Source: Pedobacter sp.
GTDB lineage: Bacteria; Bacteroidota; Bacteroidia; Sphingobacteriales; Sphingobacteriaceae
Assembly: GCA_031119475.1 (NCBI GenBank)
Contig: JAVHXV010000006.1
Span: 1 to 64,000 of the forward strand
Reading direction: 5' to 3'
Length of the DNA: 64,000 nucleotides
Shown here: positions 54,213 to 63,162 of the stretch, one piece after another
Layout of the letters: every line of letters begins with the position of its first letter
How positions within the stretch are numbered: position 1 is the stretch's first letter
Notes under the pieces: generated by a model
What the model was told of the DNA's origin: nothing
The model's database searches: none
The model's input: only the letters and a program-made list of their open reading frames with translations
Position numbers and translations under genes: made by a program

Positions 54213-54298
54213 TTGGTTAGTTGTTCGGTTGTTTTGGTGGTTAGTTTCACTAGGTAATCATAACCAACCAACTAAACACCAAACATCTAAACTACTTA
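54205..54298. repeat. Intergenic inverted-array element between LapA-like and AlkD-like genes
   Basis: Left: TTAGTTAGTTGGTTAGTTG and GGTTGTTTTGGTGG. Right: ATAACCAACCAACTAAAC and CAAACATCTAAACTAC. Arms are reverse-complement vocabulary around CACTAGGTAA. It overlaps the 3' ends of both genes. Confidence 0.65.
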
Positions 54299-54954
54299 AA
54301 CTTTGTATTCAATTCCCGAAGGGCATCTAGGGCAACCCAATTGGCTTTTTTGTTGTTCTGATCAAGGATTTGATGGGCGGTAGCGATGGCCAGCTCATGG
54401 AGGAATGCATTTCTTTTCCCGATCTGCCTAAGTGCCCAATTGACGGCCTTCTTTACAAAATTCCGTTGGTCTGCAGCTTCACGAAAGATTACCGGCAAAA
54501 ATTCGAGAAATGCCTGGTCATCTTCCTTCTTCAGGTGTACCGCAGCCTCGGCCATGAGCACAAAACCACATCTTTTTACGAATTCAGCTTCCTGCCTTGC
54601 ATATTCGAGCGCCTTGGCCTTCCAAAAGGGCGTCCTAATGAAAAGGTTGCCACAGGCCTGGTCGCACACATCCCAAGAGTTAAATTCCTTACTCCATTGG
54701 TCAATCTGCTGCGCAGTAACCTGTTTCGGATCGCCAATGATACTTGCTAAAATCCTGGCTTCATGGATTTTTGTTTCCCACAATTCCAGCGACAGGCGCT
54801 GATCCTTACCGATCAGCTTGGCCAACCCCCTGATCTTAGGCACGCTGATGCCTATCGCAAATTCAGTATTGATGCCAAAACGCACCAACTTCTCGCGATG
54901 TTGGTCAGCGGCAAGCGAACTCAGTTCTGAAATGATAAAATCGAGTGTATTCAA
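54292..54954 (-). CDS. AlkD-like DNA alkylation repair enzyme
   Basis: 220 residues, all helical HEAT-like repeats. The segments GISVPKIRGLAKLIG, FNSWDVCDQACGNLF and KKAVNWALRQIGKRN parallel AlkD-type glycosylases, where Trp and Asp residues of the concave groove contact the lesion. It would excise N3/N7-alkylated purines. No signal peptide. It reads into the convergent LapA-like gene. Confidence 0.88.
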   Translation of the reverse strand: MNTLDFIISELSSLAADQHREKLVRFGINTEFAIGISVPKIRGLAKLIGKDQRLSLELWETKIHEARILASIIGDPKQVTAQQIDQWSKEFNSWDVCDQACGNLFIRTPFWKAKALEYARQEAEFVKRCGFVLMAEAAVHLKKEDDQAFLEFLPVIFREAADQRNFVKKAVNWALRQIGKRNAFLHELAIATAHQILDQNNKKANWVALDALRELNTKFK

Positions 54955-54959
54955 AATGG

Positions 54960-55122
54960 TTTGTGAAGCGCAGAGCGTTAAGATAACTATTGAGGTGATG
55001 GTTGTTGAGTTGCTTAGTCAAACAACCGTGATCTAAATACCTTGAACCCTCAACTATGAACTACCAACTAGAAAATCGTCCCGGCACTTTCAACTTTGAA
55101 CTTTAAACTTTAAACTTTAAAC
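54960..55122. repeat. Intergenic inverted-array element between AlkD-like and metZ
   Basis: Left: GAGGTGATGGTTGTTGAG. Right: CCCTCAACTATGAACTACC and four copies of ACTTTAA (55092-55122). G-rich left, C-rich right. Confidence 0.55.
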
Positions 55123-56286
55123 TTAACCCAACGCACCCTTAATATCCGCTATGATGTCATCAATATGTTCCAATCCGATCGACAAGCGCACTGATCCCTG
55201 TTCAATGCCTACTTCCAGTCGCTGCTCTTCGGTTAATTTACTATGTGTACTTGTTGCGGGATGGGTGGCGATAGACCGTGTATCGGCAAGATTGGCCGAA
55301 ATAGAGAACAGTTGAAGTCCATCCATAAATTTCCGTGCACCATCTATCCCATCTTTCAACACCACCGTTACAATTCCTCCACCCTGTTTCATCTGCTTTT
55401 TGGCAATTTCATGTTGTGGATGCGATTTGAGGAATGGATATTTCACCAGCGCCACTTTGGGATGGCCTTCCAAAAACTCAGCGACTTTTAAGGCATTCTC
55501 GCAGTGGCGGTCCATACGTACGGCCAATGTTTCCAAACTTTTGGACAAGATCCATGCATTAAATGGCGATAAAGACGGGCCGCTATGACGGGCAAAGCCT
55601 TCGATTACAAGCATGTGTGCTTTGGTCCCCAAGATCACGCCGCCCAGGGTACGTCCCTGACCATCAATATATTTGGTGGCCGAGTGGATGGAGATATCAG
55701 CTCCCAATTTGATCGGCTGTTGCAGATATGGTGTCGCAAAACAATTATCGACCACGAACAGCACGCCGTGTTTTTTGGCAATTTTTGCTATAAATTCCAG
55801 GTCGATGATGTCAATACCGGGATTGGAAGGCGTTTCTATGAAGATCAGTTTGGTATTCTGCTGGATCAGCCCTTCCCAGGTCTCTGGCTTATCGAGATCG
55901 GCATAAGTATAGGTAATTCCCCATTTCGAAAACACATTGGTCAGCAATTGATGCGTTGATCCGAAAACAGACCTGCTCGAGAGCACATGGTCGCCATTTT
56001 TTAAAAATGCCCCAAATGTGGTAAAAATGGCCGCCATTCCGGTTGCAGTCACCCACCCTGATTCGGCACCTTCCAGGGCTGCCATCTTATCGATCAGTTC
56101 TGTGGTGTTTGGATTCGCGTAACGGCTATATACATTGCCTTCTTTTTCATTGGCAAACAGCGCACGCATTTCTTCAGCATCATCAAATTTATAGCTTGAG
56201 GTGAGGTATAGCGGCACAGAGTGTTCTTTAAAGGCACTTCTTTCGGCTTGGAGACGGATGGCTAGGGTTTCAAAATTTTCGGACAT
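55123..56286 (-). CDS. metZ: O-succinylhomoserine sulfhydrylase (trans-sulfuration PLP enzyme)
   Basis: 387 residues of the Cys/Met metabolism PLP family. SRYANPNTTELIDKMAALEGAE begins the catalytic region, ETPSNPGIDI contacts PLP, and SIHSATKYIDGQGRTLGG contains Lys205. The SATKYIDGQGR form is typical of MetZ, which makes homocysteine directly from O-succinylhomoserine and sulfide. Cystathionine gamma-synthase or lyase cannot be fully excluded. The gene is flanked on both sides by inverted-array elements. Confidence 0.88.
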   Translation of the reverse strand: MSENFETLAIRLQAERSAFKEHSVPLYLTSSYKFDDAEEMRALFANEKEGNVYSRYANPNTTELIDKMAALEGAESGWVTATGMAAIFTTFGAFLKNGDHVLSSRSVFGSTHQLLTNVFSKWGITYTYADLDKPETWEGLIQQNTKLIFIETPSNPGIDIIDLEFIAKIAKKHGVLFVVDNCFATPYLQQPIKLGADISIHSATKYIDGQGRTLGGVILGTKAHMLVIEGFARHSGPSLSPFNAWILSKSLETLAVRMDRHCENALKVAEFLEGHPKVALVKYPFLKSHPQHEIAKKQMKQGGGIVTVVLKDGIDGARKFMDGLQLFSISANLADTRSIATHPATSTHSKLTEEQRLEVGIEQGSVRLSIGLEHIDDIIADIKGALG

Positions 56287-56326
56287 TTTGGAAATGGTTT
56301 AAAAGAGAATGGTGTTGTTAGTATAA

Positions 56327-56411
56327 AGTAGCAAGTATAAAGTATTAAGATTTGATTTATAGCAAAAATGGACAACCATGTCTTTCTACCCAATACCTGC
56401 TACTTGCTACT
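56327..56411. repeat. Intergenic inverted-array element with 17/20 matched arms
   Basis: Left arm 56327-56346 (AGTAGCAAGTATAAAGTATT) and right arm 56392-56411 are reverse complements at 17 of 20 positions. The right arm includes the stop codon of the OsmC gene. It lies between two minus-strand genes. Confidence 0.8.
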
Positions 56412-56820
56412 CATTTATCGTATATGTAAACTTAATTTCTGCAGAACGGCTCAGGATGTTGGCCACTGAACAATATTTTTCAAAGGTCAGCTTTAGTGCG
56501 CGCTCAACTTTCTGCTCGTTCAGGTTGCCGTAAAGCTTAAAATTAATATCAATCGTCTCGAATATAGGCGGTTCTTCTGTCCGGCGTACGGCATTGATGT
56601 CGATCTGTAGGTCATCAAGCTGTTCTTTTTGCTTGGTCAGGATGTTGACCATGTCAATCCCGCTACATCCACCTAGGCCCACCAGCATCATTTCCATCGG
56701 CCTAAAGCCTTTTCCTTCGCCACCAATGGCCGGATTGGCATCAATTTCCACTACCTGTCCATCTGCGTTGCTAGCTTCAAAGTTAAATTTATTGTTCCTA
56801 CGTTTAAGTTTTATCTGCAT
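56407..56820 (-). CDS. OsmC/Ohr-family peroxiredoxin-like protein
   Basis: 137 residues. FRPMEMMLVGLGGCSGIDMVNIL carries the first conserved Cys, and a second Cys lies in LTFEKYCSVANIL, as in OsmC/Ohr proteins that reduce organic hydroperoxides with two thiols. Cytosolic. It reads from the same strand as ispE 21 bp upstream and may be in one operon with it and the DUF1287 gene. Confidence 0.9.
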   Translation of the reverse strand: MQIKLKRRNNKFNFEASNADGQVVEIDANPAIGGEGKGFRPMEMMLVGLGGCSGIDMVNILTKQKEQLDDLQIDINAVRRTEEPPIFETIDINFKLYGNLNEQKVERALKLTFEKYCSVANILSRSAEIKFTYTINE

Positions 56821-56841
56821 TTTATTTTCCTTTAGGCCGGT

Positions 56842-57645
56842 TTAAACGTTATAAAAAACCTGATGATTTTTTTCCAATGCGGGCAAGCTTACGGCCTGCT
56901 CAAATATGGCATAAACCGATGAGCCGCTTCCGCTCATGGCTGCAAATGTAGCACCTGCAGCATACAGCATTGTTTTAATTTCGTCAATTTGTGGGAATTT
57001 CTCGAAAATGGAGGCTTCAAAGTCATTGAAGACTTGGCTTTTCCATTCCGCTAAAGGCAAATGTATCAAATCTTTTAAGGAAACCTGTGGAACCTTGACT
57101 TTTACATTCCGATACGCTTCGAGGGTGGACACATGAATGGATGGCTTAACCAGAACGATAAATCTAGTGGACAGGTCCAACGAGATCGGTTCGAATTCAT
57201 CTCCTTTTCCATGCGCAAATACAGGTTTGTTTTCGATGAAAAAAGCACAATCCGCCCCTATTTCCCGAGCATAATCCTGCATCTGTAAACTGGTGAGCCC
57301 AAGTTTAAATTTCTGGTTGACCAATTTGACCAGGAAAGCCGCATCGGCAGATCCACCACCAAGACCGGCACCGATTGGAATATTTTTTAACAGCACAATC
57401 TGCTGATGTGGAAGTTTAAAATCTTCCTGTAAGCGTTTATAAGCCCTCAAGCAGCTGTTGTCATGCTCCTCTCCCGGAATAGCCATTCCTTTAATCGTGC
57501 AACTGGTACGCTCATCGTCTATGATTTCGACCACATCAAAAATATGGATGGGATAAAAAACAGTTTCGAGGTTATGATAGCCATCGGCACGTTTTTCGGT
57601 GAGGAACAACCCCAAATTTATCTTGGCATTGGCAAAAATCAGCAT
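56842..57645 (-). CDS. ispE: 4-diphosphocytidyl-2-C-methyl-D-erythritol kinase
   Basis: 267 residues from ATG 57645. This start is chosen because MLIFANAKINLGLFLTEKRADGYHN is the IspE N-terminus; an in-frame extension would run into the upstream gene. The GHMP-kinase ATP motif PIGAGLGGGSADAA is at about 90-103 and a second glycine motif GSGSSVYAIF near 250. It phosphorylates CDP-methylerythritol in the MEP isoprenoid pathway. Its ATG lies one base after the TGA of the DUF1287 gene (TGATATG), so translation is probably coupled. Confidence 0.95.
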   Translation of the reverse strand: MLIFANAKINLGLFLTEKRADGYHNLETVFYPIHIFDVVEIIDDERTSCTIKGMAIPGEEHDNSCLRAYKRLQEDFKLPHQQIVLLKNIPIGAGLGGGSADAAFLVKLVNQKFKLGLTSLQMQDYAREIGADCAFFIENKPVFAHGKGDEFEPISLDLSTRFIVLVKPSIHVSTLEAYRNVKVKVPQVSLKDLIHLPLAEWKSQVFNDFEASIFEKFPQIDEIKTMLYAAGATFAAMSGSGSSVYAIFEQAVSLPALEKNHQVFYNV

Positions 57646-57646
57646 A

Positions 57647-58246
57647 TCAGGTCTTGTAGGTATAATGGCCAATAATTTTCCAGGAGAAAAGGCAATCGGC
57701 CAATTCCTGCCCCCGGCCAATGTTGTGTACAATAAGATACCGTTTGCCATCGGCCGACTTTTGGTTCACGACCAATCCGATGTGCGAGATGTTGCCGCTC
57801 AAATTCCAGCAGACTAGGTCTCCCGGAAGATATGCATGCGGTATTTTTTCATTGGTTTTTGTAGTTCCTTTTCGCTTAAAGAAAACCATTAGGTTGTATA
57901 CCCGTCTATGGTCGATATTCGAATCTGGCGTTTTGCGGCCCCAATCTTTGGGATAAAGTCCAAAATTTTTGCGCATGTCTTCGTGCACGTCCTTTTGCAG
58001 GTCAATGCCCAATTTACGATAGGCCCTGATTACTACATCTGTACAAACGCCTTTCCCTGCAGGCACATCGCCATTCGGGTAAGGGATTTTGAAATAGGCC
58101 GGATCATACACAACTTTCTGTTTGGTCAATGCCCTGCCTGCATCCGCTAGGCGAAGCGCCGTTGCTGAAGGAGCAAGCCCTATCGCTATAGGCCGGCCTA
58201 CAAATAGCAGCAGTAAAGCTAAACAAAGCCATAATCGCTTCTTCAT
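57647..58246 (-). CDS. DUF1287 secreted protein
   Basis: 199 residues from ATG 58246, giving signal peptide MKKRLWLCLALLLLFVGRPIAIG. The DUF1287 region contains GKGVCTDVVIRAYRKLGIDL, DSNIDHRRVYNLMVFF, LPGDLVCWNL and HIGLVVNQKS with VHNIG, giving conserved Cys, Asp and His residues like NlpC/P60-type papain folds. Peptidase activity is possible but unproven. It is translationally coupled to ispE and divergent from thyA. Confidence 0.85.
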   Translation of the reverse strand: MKKRLWLCLALLLLFVGRPIAIGLAPSATALRLADAGRALTKQKVVYDPAYFKIPYPNGDVPAGKGVCTDVVIRAYRKLGIDLQKDVHEDMRKNFGLYPKDWGRKTPDSNIDHRRVYNLMVFFKRKGTTKTNEKIPHAYLPGDLVCWNLSGNISHIGLVVNQKSADGKRYLIVHNIGRGQELADCLFSWKIIGHYTYKT

Positions 58247-58324
58247 GTCATTGATTTTATGCAAATAACGTAATTTTTTTAAAAGCCCCTACGAAATATA
58301 GCTGCTTTTTAGAAGTACTCACTT

Positions 58325-58432
58325 TTTTAGTTGTCAGTTTACAGTTTATAGTTCGCAGTTCTCAGTCCCTGTAGTACACTTGTGTTACTACAGGGCAGTT
58401 AACCAATTAAACAGTTAACCAATTAACCAGAT
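58325..58432. repeat. Intergenic inverted-array element with perfect 10-bp central hairpin upstream of thyA
   Basis: Left: AGTTGTCAGTTTACAGTTTA words. Right: AGTTAACCAATTAAACAGTT words. In the centre CCCTGTAGTA (58367-58376) pairs perfectly with TACTACAGGG (58386-58395), loop CACTTGTGT. Confidence 0.7.
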
Positions 58433-58470
58433 TGTGGAAAACTGATTAAGGATGAACAGGTTTAAAAGCT

Positions 58471-58478
58471 TAGTTTTG
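58471..58478 (+). promoter_or_regulatory. -7 box TAGTTTTG upstream of thyA
   Basis: TAnnTTTG match 36 bp before the ATG; no clear -33. Confidence 0.45.
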
Positions 58479-58514
58479 TTAGGGATTTCCCCGCTTTAAA
58501 CTTTAGCAGAATTT

Positions 58515-59309
58515 ATGAAGCAATATCTTGACCTGATGCAACATGTGCTTGACCATGGTACACAAAAGCACGACCGGACCGGTACGGGCACCTTAAGTGT
58601 TTTTGGTTATCAGATGCGTTTTAATCTCCAGGATGGTTTTCCGATGGTGACCACCAAGAAATTGCACTTGAAGTCTATTATCCATGAATTGATCTGGTTT
58701 CTGAGCGGAGATACCAATATAGCCTATCTAAAGGAAAATGGTGTCCGCATTTGGGATGAATGGGCAGATGAGCATGGCAACCTTGGACCAGTATACGGTT
58801 CGCAATGGCGCTCATGGCCAACGCCTGATGGGCAAAAGATCGACCAGATCAGCCAGATCATCCGTACCATCAGGGCCAATCCAGATTCGCGGAGGATCAT
58901 TGTTTCGGCATGGAACGTAGCCGAAATCGAGCACATGGCCCTGCCTCCCTGCCATGCTTTCTTTCAGTTTTATGTAGCCGATGGCAAATTGAGCTGTCAA
59001 CTCTACCAGCGCAGTGCGGATATTTTTCTGGGCGTGCCCTTTAACATTGCTTCCTATGCTTTGTTAACGATGATGGTGGCACAGGTTTGCGGCCTGCAAT
59101 ATGGAGATTTTATCCATACCCTAGGCGATGCACACCTTTACAATAACCATATCGAACAGGCGCGTCTGCAGTTGAGCCGAGACCCAAGACCCCTTCCAAC
59201 CATGGAAATCAATCCTGAGGTGACCAGCATCTTCGATTTTAAGTTTGAAGATTTTACGCTCAAAGATTATGACCCGCATCCGCATATTAAAGGAGCAGTA
59301 GCCGTATAA
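58515..59309 (+). CDS. thyA: Thymidylate synthase
   Basis: 264 residues, E. coli length. [11 protein letters not shown] (about 21-31), the active-site PPCH with Cys146, and [17 protein letters not shown] with the dUMP-binding Arg/Ser/Asp/Asn cluster are all present. It converts dUMP to dTMP, using methylenetetrahydrofolate, which it oxidises to dihydrofolate. folA, which regenerates tetrahydrofolate, follows 34 bp downstream, the usual coupling. Confidence 0.98.
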   Translation: MKQYLDLMQHVLDHGTQKHDRTGTGTLSVFGYQMRFNLQDGFPMVTTKKLHLKSIIHELIWFLSGDTNIAYLKENGVRIWDEWADEHGNLGPVYGSQWRSWPTPDGQKIDQISQIIRTIRANPDSRRIIVSAWNVAEIEHMALPPCHAFFQFYVADGKLSCQLYQRSADIFLGVPFNIASYALLTMMVAQVCGLQYGDFIHTLGDAHLYNNHIEQARLQLSRDPRPLPTMEINPEVTSIFDFKFEDFTLKDYDPHPHIKGAVAV

Positions 59310-59343
59310 TTAGCAAATTCGCTAATTAGCCAATTTGTTAATT
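59308..59343 (+). promoter_or_regulatory. Hairpin between thyA stop and folA start
   Basis: AATTAGCAAATT (59308-59319) pairs with AATTTGTTAATT (59332-59343) with one G-U position; the loop contains the palindrome GCTAATTAGC. The right arm ends on the base before the folA ATG, so it could control folA translation or be a small member of the inverted elements. Confidence 0.6.
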
Positions 59344-59853
59344 ATGAAAACATCCATCATCGTGGCCATTGCCGAAAACCATGCCATTGGAAAAGACAAC
59401 CAATTGCTGTGGCACCTACCGGCCGATCTTAAACATTTTAAAGTGCTCACTACCGGCCATCCCATTATCATGGGGCGCAAAACATACGATTCTATTGGTA
59501 AGCCGCTTCCCAATAGGCGCAATATTGTGGTCACCAGGCAGCATGGCCTAGAAATTGACGGTGTCGAAGTGGTGAACAGTTTAAATGATGCCCTTTCCTT
59601 ATGTAGGGATGAAATGGAGACCTTTATTATTGGCGGTGCAGAAATCTACAAAAGTGCGTTGGATAAGACCGATCGCATTTATTTGACTACGGTACATGCA
59701 ACGTATGAGGCTGATGCTTTTTTTCCGGCTTTAGATCTTGCCAATTGGCAGGAAATCGAACAGGAACATCACCAAGCAGATGAAAAAAATGCTGTAGCCT
59801 ACACTTTTTCTACTTTAGAAAGGAAAAGCACAACTTCTTCAAGAAAAATATAG
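59344..59853 (+). CDS. folA: Dihydrofolate reductase
   Basis: 169 residues from ATG 59344 (an in-frame TTG nine bases upstream lies in the hairpin). Motifs: VAIAENHAIGKDNQLLWHLPADLKHF with Asp28, HPIIMGRKTYDSIGKPLPNR and FIIGGAEIYKSAL. It reduces dihydrofolate with NADPH and is the trimethoprim target. Length and all motifs are canonical. It depends on the upstream thyA message. Confidence 0.97.
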   Translation: MKTSIIVAIAENHAIGKDNQLLWHLPADLKHFKVLTTGHPIIMGRKTYDSIGKPLPNRRNIVVTRQHGLEIDGVEVVNSLNDALSLCRDEMETFIIGGAEIYKSALDKTDRIYLTTVHATYEADAFFPALDLANWQEIEQEHHQADEKNAVAYTFSTLERKSTTSSRKI

Positions 59854-59883
59854 GCAAGCCGTCCTATTATTTAAAAAAATAAT

Positions 59884-59891
59884 TAGATTTG
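59884..59891 (+). promoter_or_regulatory. -7 box TAGATTTG upstream of secDF
   Basis: TAnnTTTG match 51 bp before the secDF ATG. The stretch upstream is A/T-rich without a clear TTTG. Confidence 0.5.
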
Positions 59892-59942
59892 CCGACTTGT
59901 TTAAAAAACAGCACTTTAAAGAATAACTACATATAACAAAAA

Positions 59943-62897
59943 ATGCAAGGTAAAGGTTTTATCAAATTTATGGCAGTACTGTTGGGTATTGTCTGTCTCT
60001 ATTCACTCTCGTTCAACCTCGTTAGCTATAACGTGGAAAAAGACGCGAAAGCTTTCGCAAAAGGAGATCTGCTAAAGGAAAAAGCTTATTTAGATTCGAT
60101 GGCTACCATCCCGGTCTATCCGGTATTTGGCCATACCTATCAATTTGTTAAAAGCCACGAAATTAACCTTGGTCTTGACCTAAAAGGTGGGATGAACGTA
60201 ACCATGGAGGTTTCGTTAGCCGAATTGACCAAATCTTTGGCCAACAACACCAACGATGCCAACTTTAACCAAGCTTTACATGCTGCACAGGCAGATGCGG
60301 CTACAGGAAAAGATTTCATTTCTTCTTTTGTAAGCGAATACGAAAAATTGGTGCCTAGCGGAAAATTGGCAGATTTCTTCGCCAACCAAGAAAATTCTGA
60401 AGAATTAAAATCTAGTGCCAGCAATTCAGAAGTCAAGACTTTCTTAGCTGCACAGGCCAAAAGTGCAATCGATCGTTCGTTTATTATTTTGCGCAGCCGT
60501 ATCGATGGTTTCGGTATGGTTAGTCCGAACATGCAAAAGCAGGAAGGTACAAACCGCATCTTTATCGAGATGCCAGGTATCCAAGACAAGGAACGTGTGC
60601 GCAAGCTCTTGCAAGGATCTGCTGAGCTTCAGTTTTGGCAAGTTTACCAGAATGAAGAAGTTTTTGGCATTTTGGAGAACATCAATAAAACCCTTGCCCT
60701 CTCTGTAAAAGATACGACTGCTACCACTGCCCAAGCTGCAGATACAACCAAGGCCAATGGCGGTAAGCTAGCGGGCCTGACCAACAAGACCGTTAAAAAA
60801 GATACTTCTGCAACTGCGAAAGCAGCGGAAGGCGCCAAAAAGAATCCTTTGTTCGCTGTGCTTCAGCCTTCTATCATGGCTGGAGAAAATGGCCAGCAGT
60901 CGTTGCGCAGGGGACCAATTGTAGGCTTGGTACAGTTGAAAGATACAGCTAAGGTAAATGCATTCTTCAACAGGCCAGAAATCAGGCCTTTGATCCCTAC
61001 TACCCTTAAATTTATGTGGAGCGTAAAACCGATGGAAAAAACCAAGGTTTTCGAACTCTATGCCATAAAAGCAAATTCATTGGACGGAAAGCCTGCTTTG
61101 GCCGGCGATGCGATCTCTGAAGCACGTTTTGGTCGTGATCAGCAAGGAAAACCTGATGTGACCATGTACATGACGGCTGAAGGTGCCAATAAGTGGAAAA
61201 CCATCACTGCAGAAGCAGCTGGCAATCCACAAGATGAAAATGACAATAAGGCGATTGCCATCGTTTTAGATAATAGCGTATATTCAGCACCAACCGTTTC
61301 GGGAGAGATTCCAAATGGCGTATCTTCTATTTCCGGAAACTTTACCGTTGAAGACACCAAAGATTTGGCGAATATCCTGAAAGCTGGTAAGCTTCCTGCT
61401 CCCGCAAAAATCGTTTCTGACTTCGTGGTCGGACCATCATTAGGTAAACAGGCCATTGAAAGCGGATTGGCTTCATTTGTGATTGCCTTTGTGGTGATCC
61501 TTGCCTTTATGGCGATGTATTATAACAAAGCAGGTTGGGTGGCCAACTTGGCCTTGTTGTTCAACTTATTCTTTATCATGGGTGTACTCGCCGCTTTCGG
61601 CGCAGTATTGACCCTACCAGGTATTGCCGGTATCGTACTTACCATCGGTCTCTCCGTAGATGCGAACATCCTGATCTTTGAGCGGGTGCGCGAGGAACTG
61701 GCCCAGGGCAAGTCGATCGCCGTTTCCATTAAGGAAGGTTTCAAACATGCCATGTCATCCATCATCGACTCAAACGTTACCTTGTTGATCTTGGGTATTA
61801 TTTTGGGTATTTTCGGAACAGGGCCTGTACGTGGTTTTGCGGTTACGCTTTGTATCGGTATCCTTACTTCGTTCTTCGCAGCGGTATTGATCTCGCGCGT
61901 AATCTTCGAAGGTATGCTCAAAAACAAATCGGGCATTTCATTCGATAACAGCGTAACCAGGAACGCATTTAAGAACATTGCCTTCAATTTCGTAGGAAGA
62001 AGGAAATTGTATTATATCATTTCTTCATTGATCATCATCCTTGGTGTGGTATTCTTTGTTAAAAACAAAGGGCTAAACCTTGGTGTAGATTTCAAAGGTG
62101 GCAGGACCTATCTCGTGAAATTCGAGAAGAATATGAATACCGAAGATGTAGCACACAAATTGACTGCAACATTCGAAGGTAAAGAAGCAATGGTCAAAAC
62201 CGCTGGAACAGACAATACCTTAAAAATTACTACTTCTTACCATATCGAAGACCAAGATGCAAATGCAGATAAGGTTGTAGAAAGCGCTTTGAGAAAAGGG
62301 CTCGACGAAATCGGCACCAAATATGTAATCGATGGTTCACAAAAGGTGACCCCTACCATTGCAAGTGACATCATCAATGGTGCATACCTTGCGGTATTGG
62401 TATCTTGCGTATTTATGTTCTTCTACATCCTGATCCGCTTCAGAAAATGGCAGTATGGATTGGGTGCGGTCATCGCCCTGTTCCATGACGTGCTATTGGT
62501 GTTGTCGTTCTACACCATTTTAGACGGAGTGCTGCCTTTTCCATTGGAAATTGGACAGGACTTTATCGCTGCCATCTTAACCGTAATGGGCTATACGATG
62601 ACGGAAACTGTTGTTGTATTTGATAGGATCCGTGAAAAATTGGGAGAAACCGGTAAAGATGACGTATATGGCGAAGAGCGCAATACGTTGATCAATTTTG
62701 CCTTGAACAGTACCTTAAGCCGTACCATCCTGACCTCTTTAACCGTATTCTTTGTATTGATCGTGATCTTCATCTTTGGTGGCGATAGCATCAGAGGATT
62801 TATCTTCGCGCTATTGATTGGCCGGATCATTGGTACCTACTCTTCATTGTGTATCTCTACGCCAATTGTAATCGATCTTTCGAAAGACAAAAAATAA
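59943..62897 (+). CDS. secDF: SecDF protein-export membrane fusion
   Basis: 984 residues. The SecD half (about 1-660) has INLGLDLKGGMNVTMEV, a large periplasmic P1 region and six membrane helices. The SecF half (about 680-984) starts at GVDFKGGRTYLVKF with its own six helices. The fused form is usual in Bacteroidota. It uses the proton-motive force to pull proteins from SecYEG. The periplasmic region carries an Ala/Thr/Lys-rich insert (about 250-300; QAADTTKANGG) that is low-complexity and absent from E. coli SecD. A terminator follows its stop. Confidence 0.97.
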   Translation: MQGKGFIKFMAVLLGIVCLYSLSFNLVSYNVEKDAKAFAKGDLLKEKAYLDSMATIPVYPVFGHTYQFVKSHEINLGLDLKGGMNVTMEVSLAELTKSLANNTNDANFNQALHAAQADAATGKDFISSFVSEYEKLVPSGKLADFFANQENSEELKSSASNSEVKTFLAAQAKSAIDRSFIILRSRIDGFGMVSPNMQKQEGTNRIFIEMPGIQDKERVRKLLQGSAELQFWQVYQNEEVFGILENINKTLALSVKDTTATTAQAADTTKANGGKLAGLTNKTVKKDTSATAKAAEGAKKNPLFAVLQPSIMAGENGQQSLRRGPIVGLVQLKDTAKVNAFFNRPEIRPLIPTTLKFMWSVKPMEKTKVFELYAIKANSLDGKPALAGDAISEARFGRDQQGKPDVTMYMTAEGANKWKTITAEAAGNPQDENDNKAIAIVLDNSVYSAPTVSGEIPNGVSSISGNFTVEDTKDLANILKAGKLPAPAKIVSDFVVGPSLGKQAIESGLASFVIAFVVILAFMAMYYNKAGWVANLALLFNLFFIMGVLAAFGAVLTLPGIAGIVLTIGLSVDANILIFERVREELAQGKSIAVSIKEGFKHAMSSIIDSNVTLLILGIILGIFGTGPVRGFAVTLCIGILTSFFAAVLISRVIFEGMLKNKSGISFDNSVTRNAFKNIAFNFVGRRKLYYIISSLIIILGVVFFVKNKGLNLGVDFKGGRTYLVKFEKNMNTEDVAHKLTATFEGKEAMVKTAGTDNTLKITTSYHIEDQDANADKVVESALRKGLDEIGTKYVIDGSQKVTPTIASDIINGAYLAVLVSCVFMFFYILIRFRKWQYGLGAVIALFHDVLLVLSFYTILDGVLPFPLEIGQDFIAAILTVMGYTMTETVVVFDRIREKLGETGKDDVYGEERNTLINFALNSTLSRTILTSLTVFFVLIVIFIFGGDSIRGFIFALLIGRIIGTYSSLCISTPIVIDLSKDKK

Positions 62898-62920
62898 AGC
62901 ATCAACGCTTAAACTTTTTG

Positions 62921-62952
62921 AAAAGGCATCCATATATTTGGGTGCCTTTTTT
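62921..62952 (+). terminator. Rho-independent terminator after secDF
   Basis: AAAAGGCATCC / GGGTGCCTTTT with one mismatch, 10-nt loop and a T-run, 23 bp after the secDF stop. Confidence 0.85.
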
Positions 62953-62955
62953 GCT

Positions 62956-63120
62956 TTGGGCGGAGAGCGGAGAGCGGAGAGCGGAGGGCGAAAAGCGGAG
63001 AGCATAAAGCATAAAGCGAAAAGCATAAGGCGGAAAGCATAAAGCGAAAACTAAGGCTACAACAACGCCAGACGCTGAGCTAAACGCCAGACGCCGTAAG
63101 CCAAACGCGATACGCAACAC
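62956..63120. repeat. Intergenic inverted-array element before the NDH-2 gene
   Basis: Left: GCGGAGA units in tandem (62960-63000), then AAAGCATAAAGCG. Right: ACGCCAGACGC, AAACGCCAGACGCC, AAGCCAAACGC, ATACGCAACACGC. GCG words on the left face CGC words on the right. Confidence 0.65.
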
Positions 63121-63162
63121 GCATTGCACCAAACAAATTCCTTTTCATTGAGTTTAACTAAT

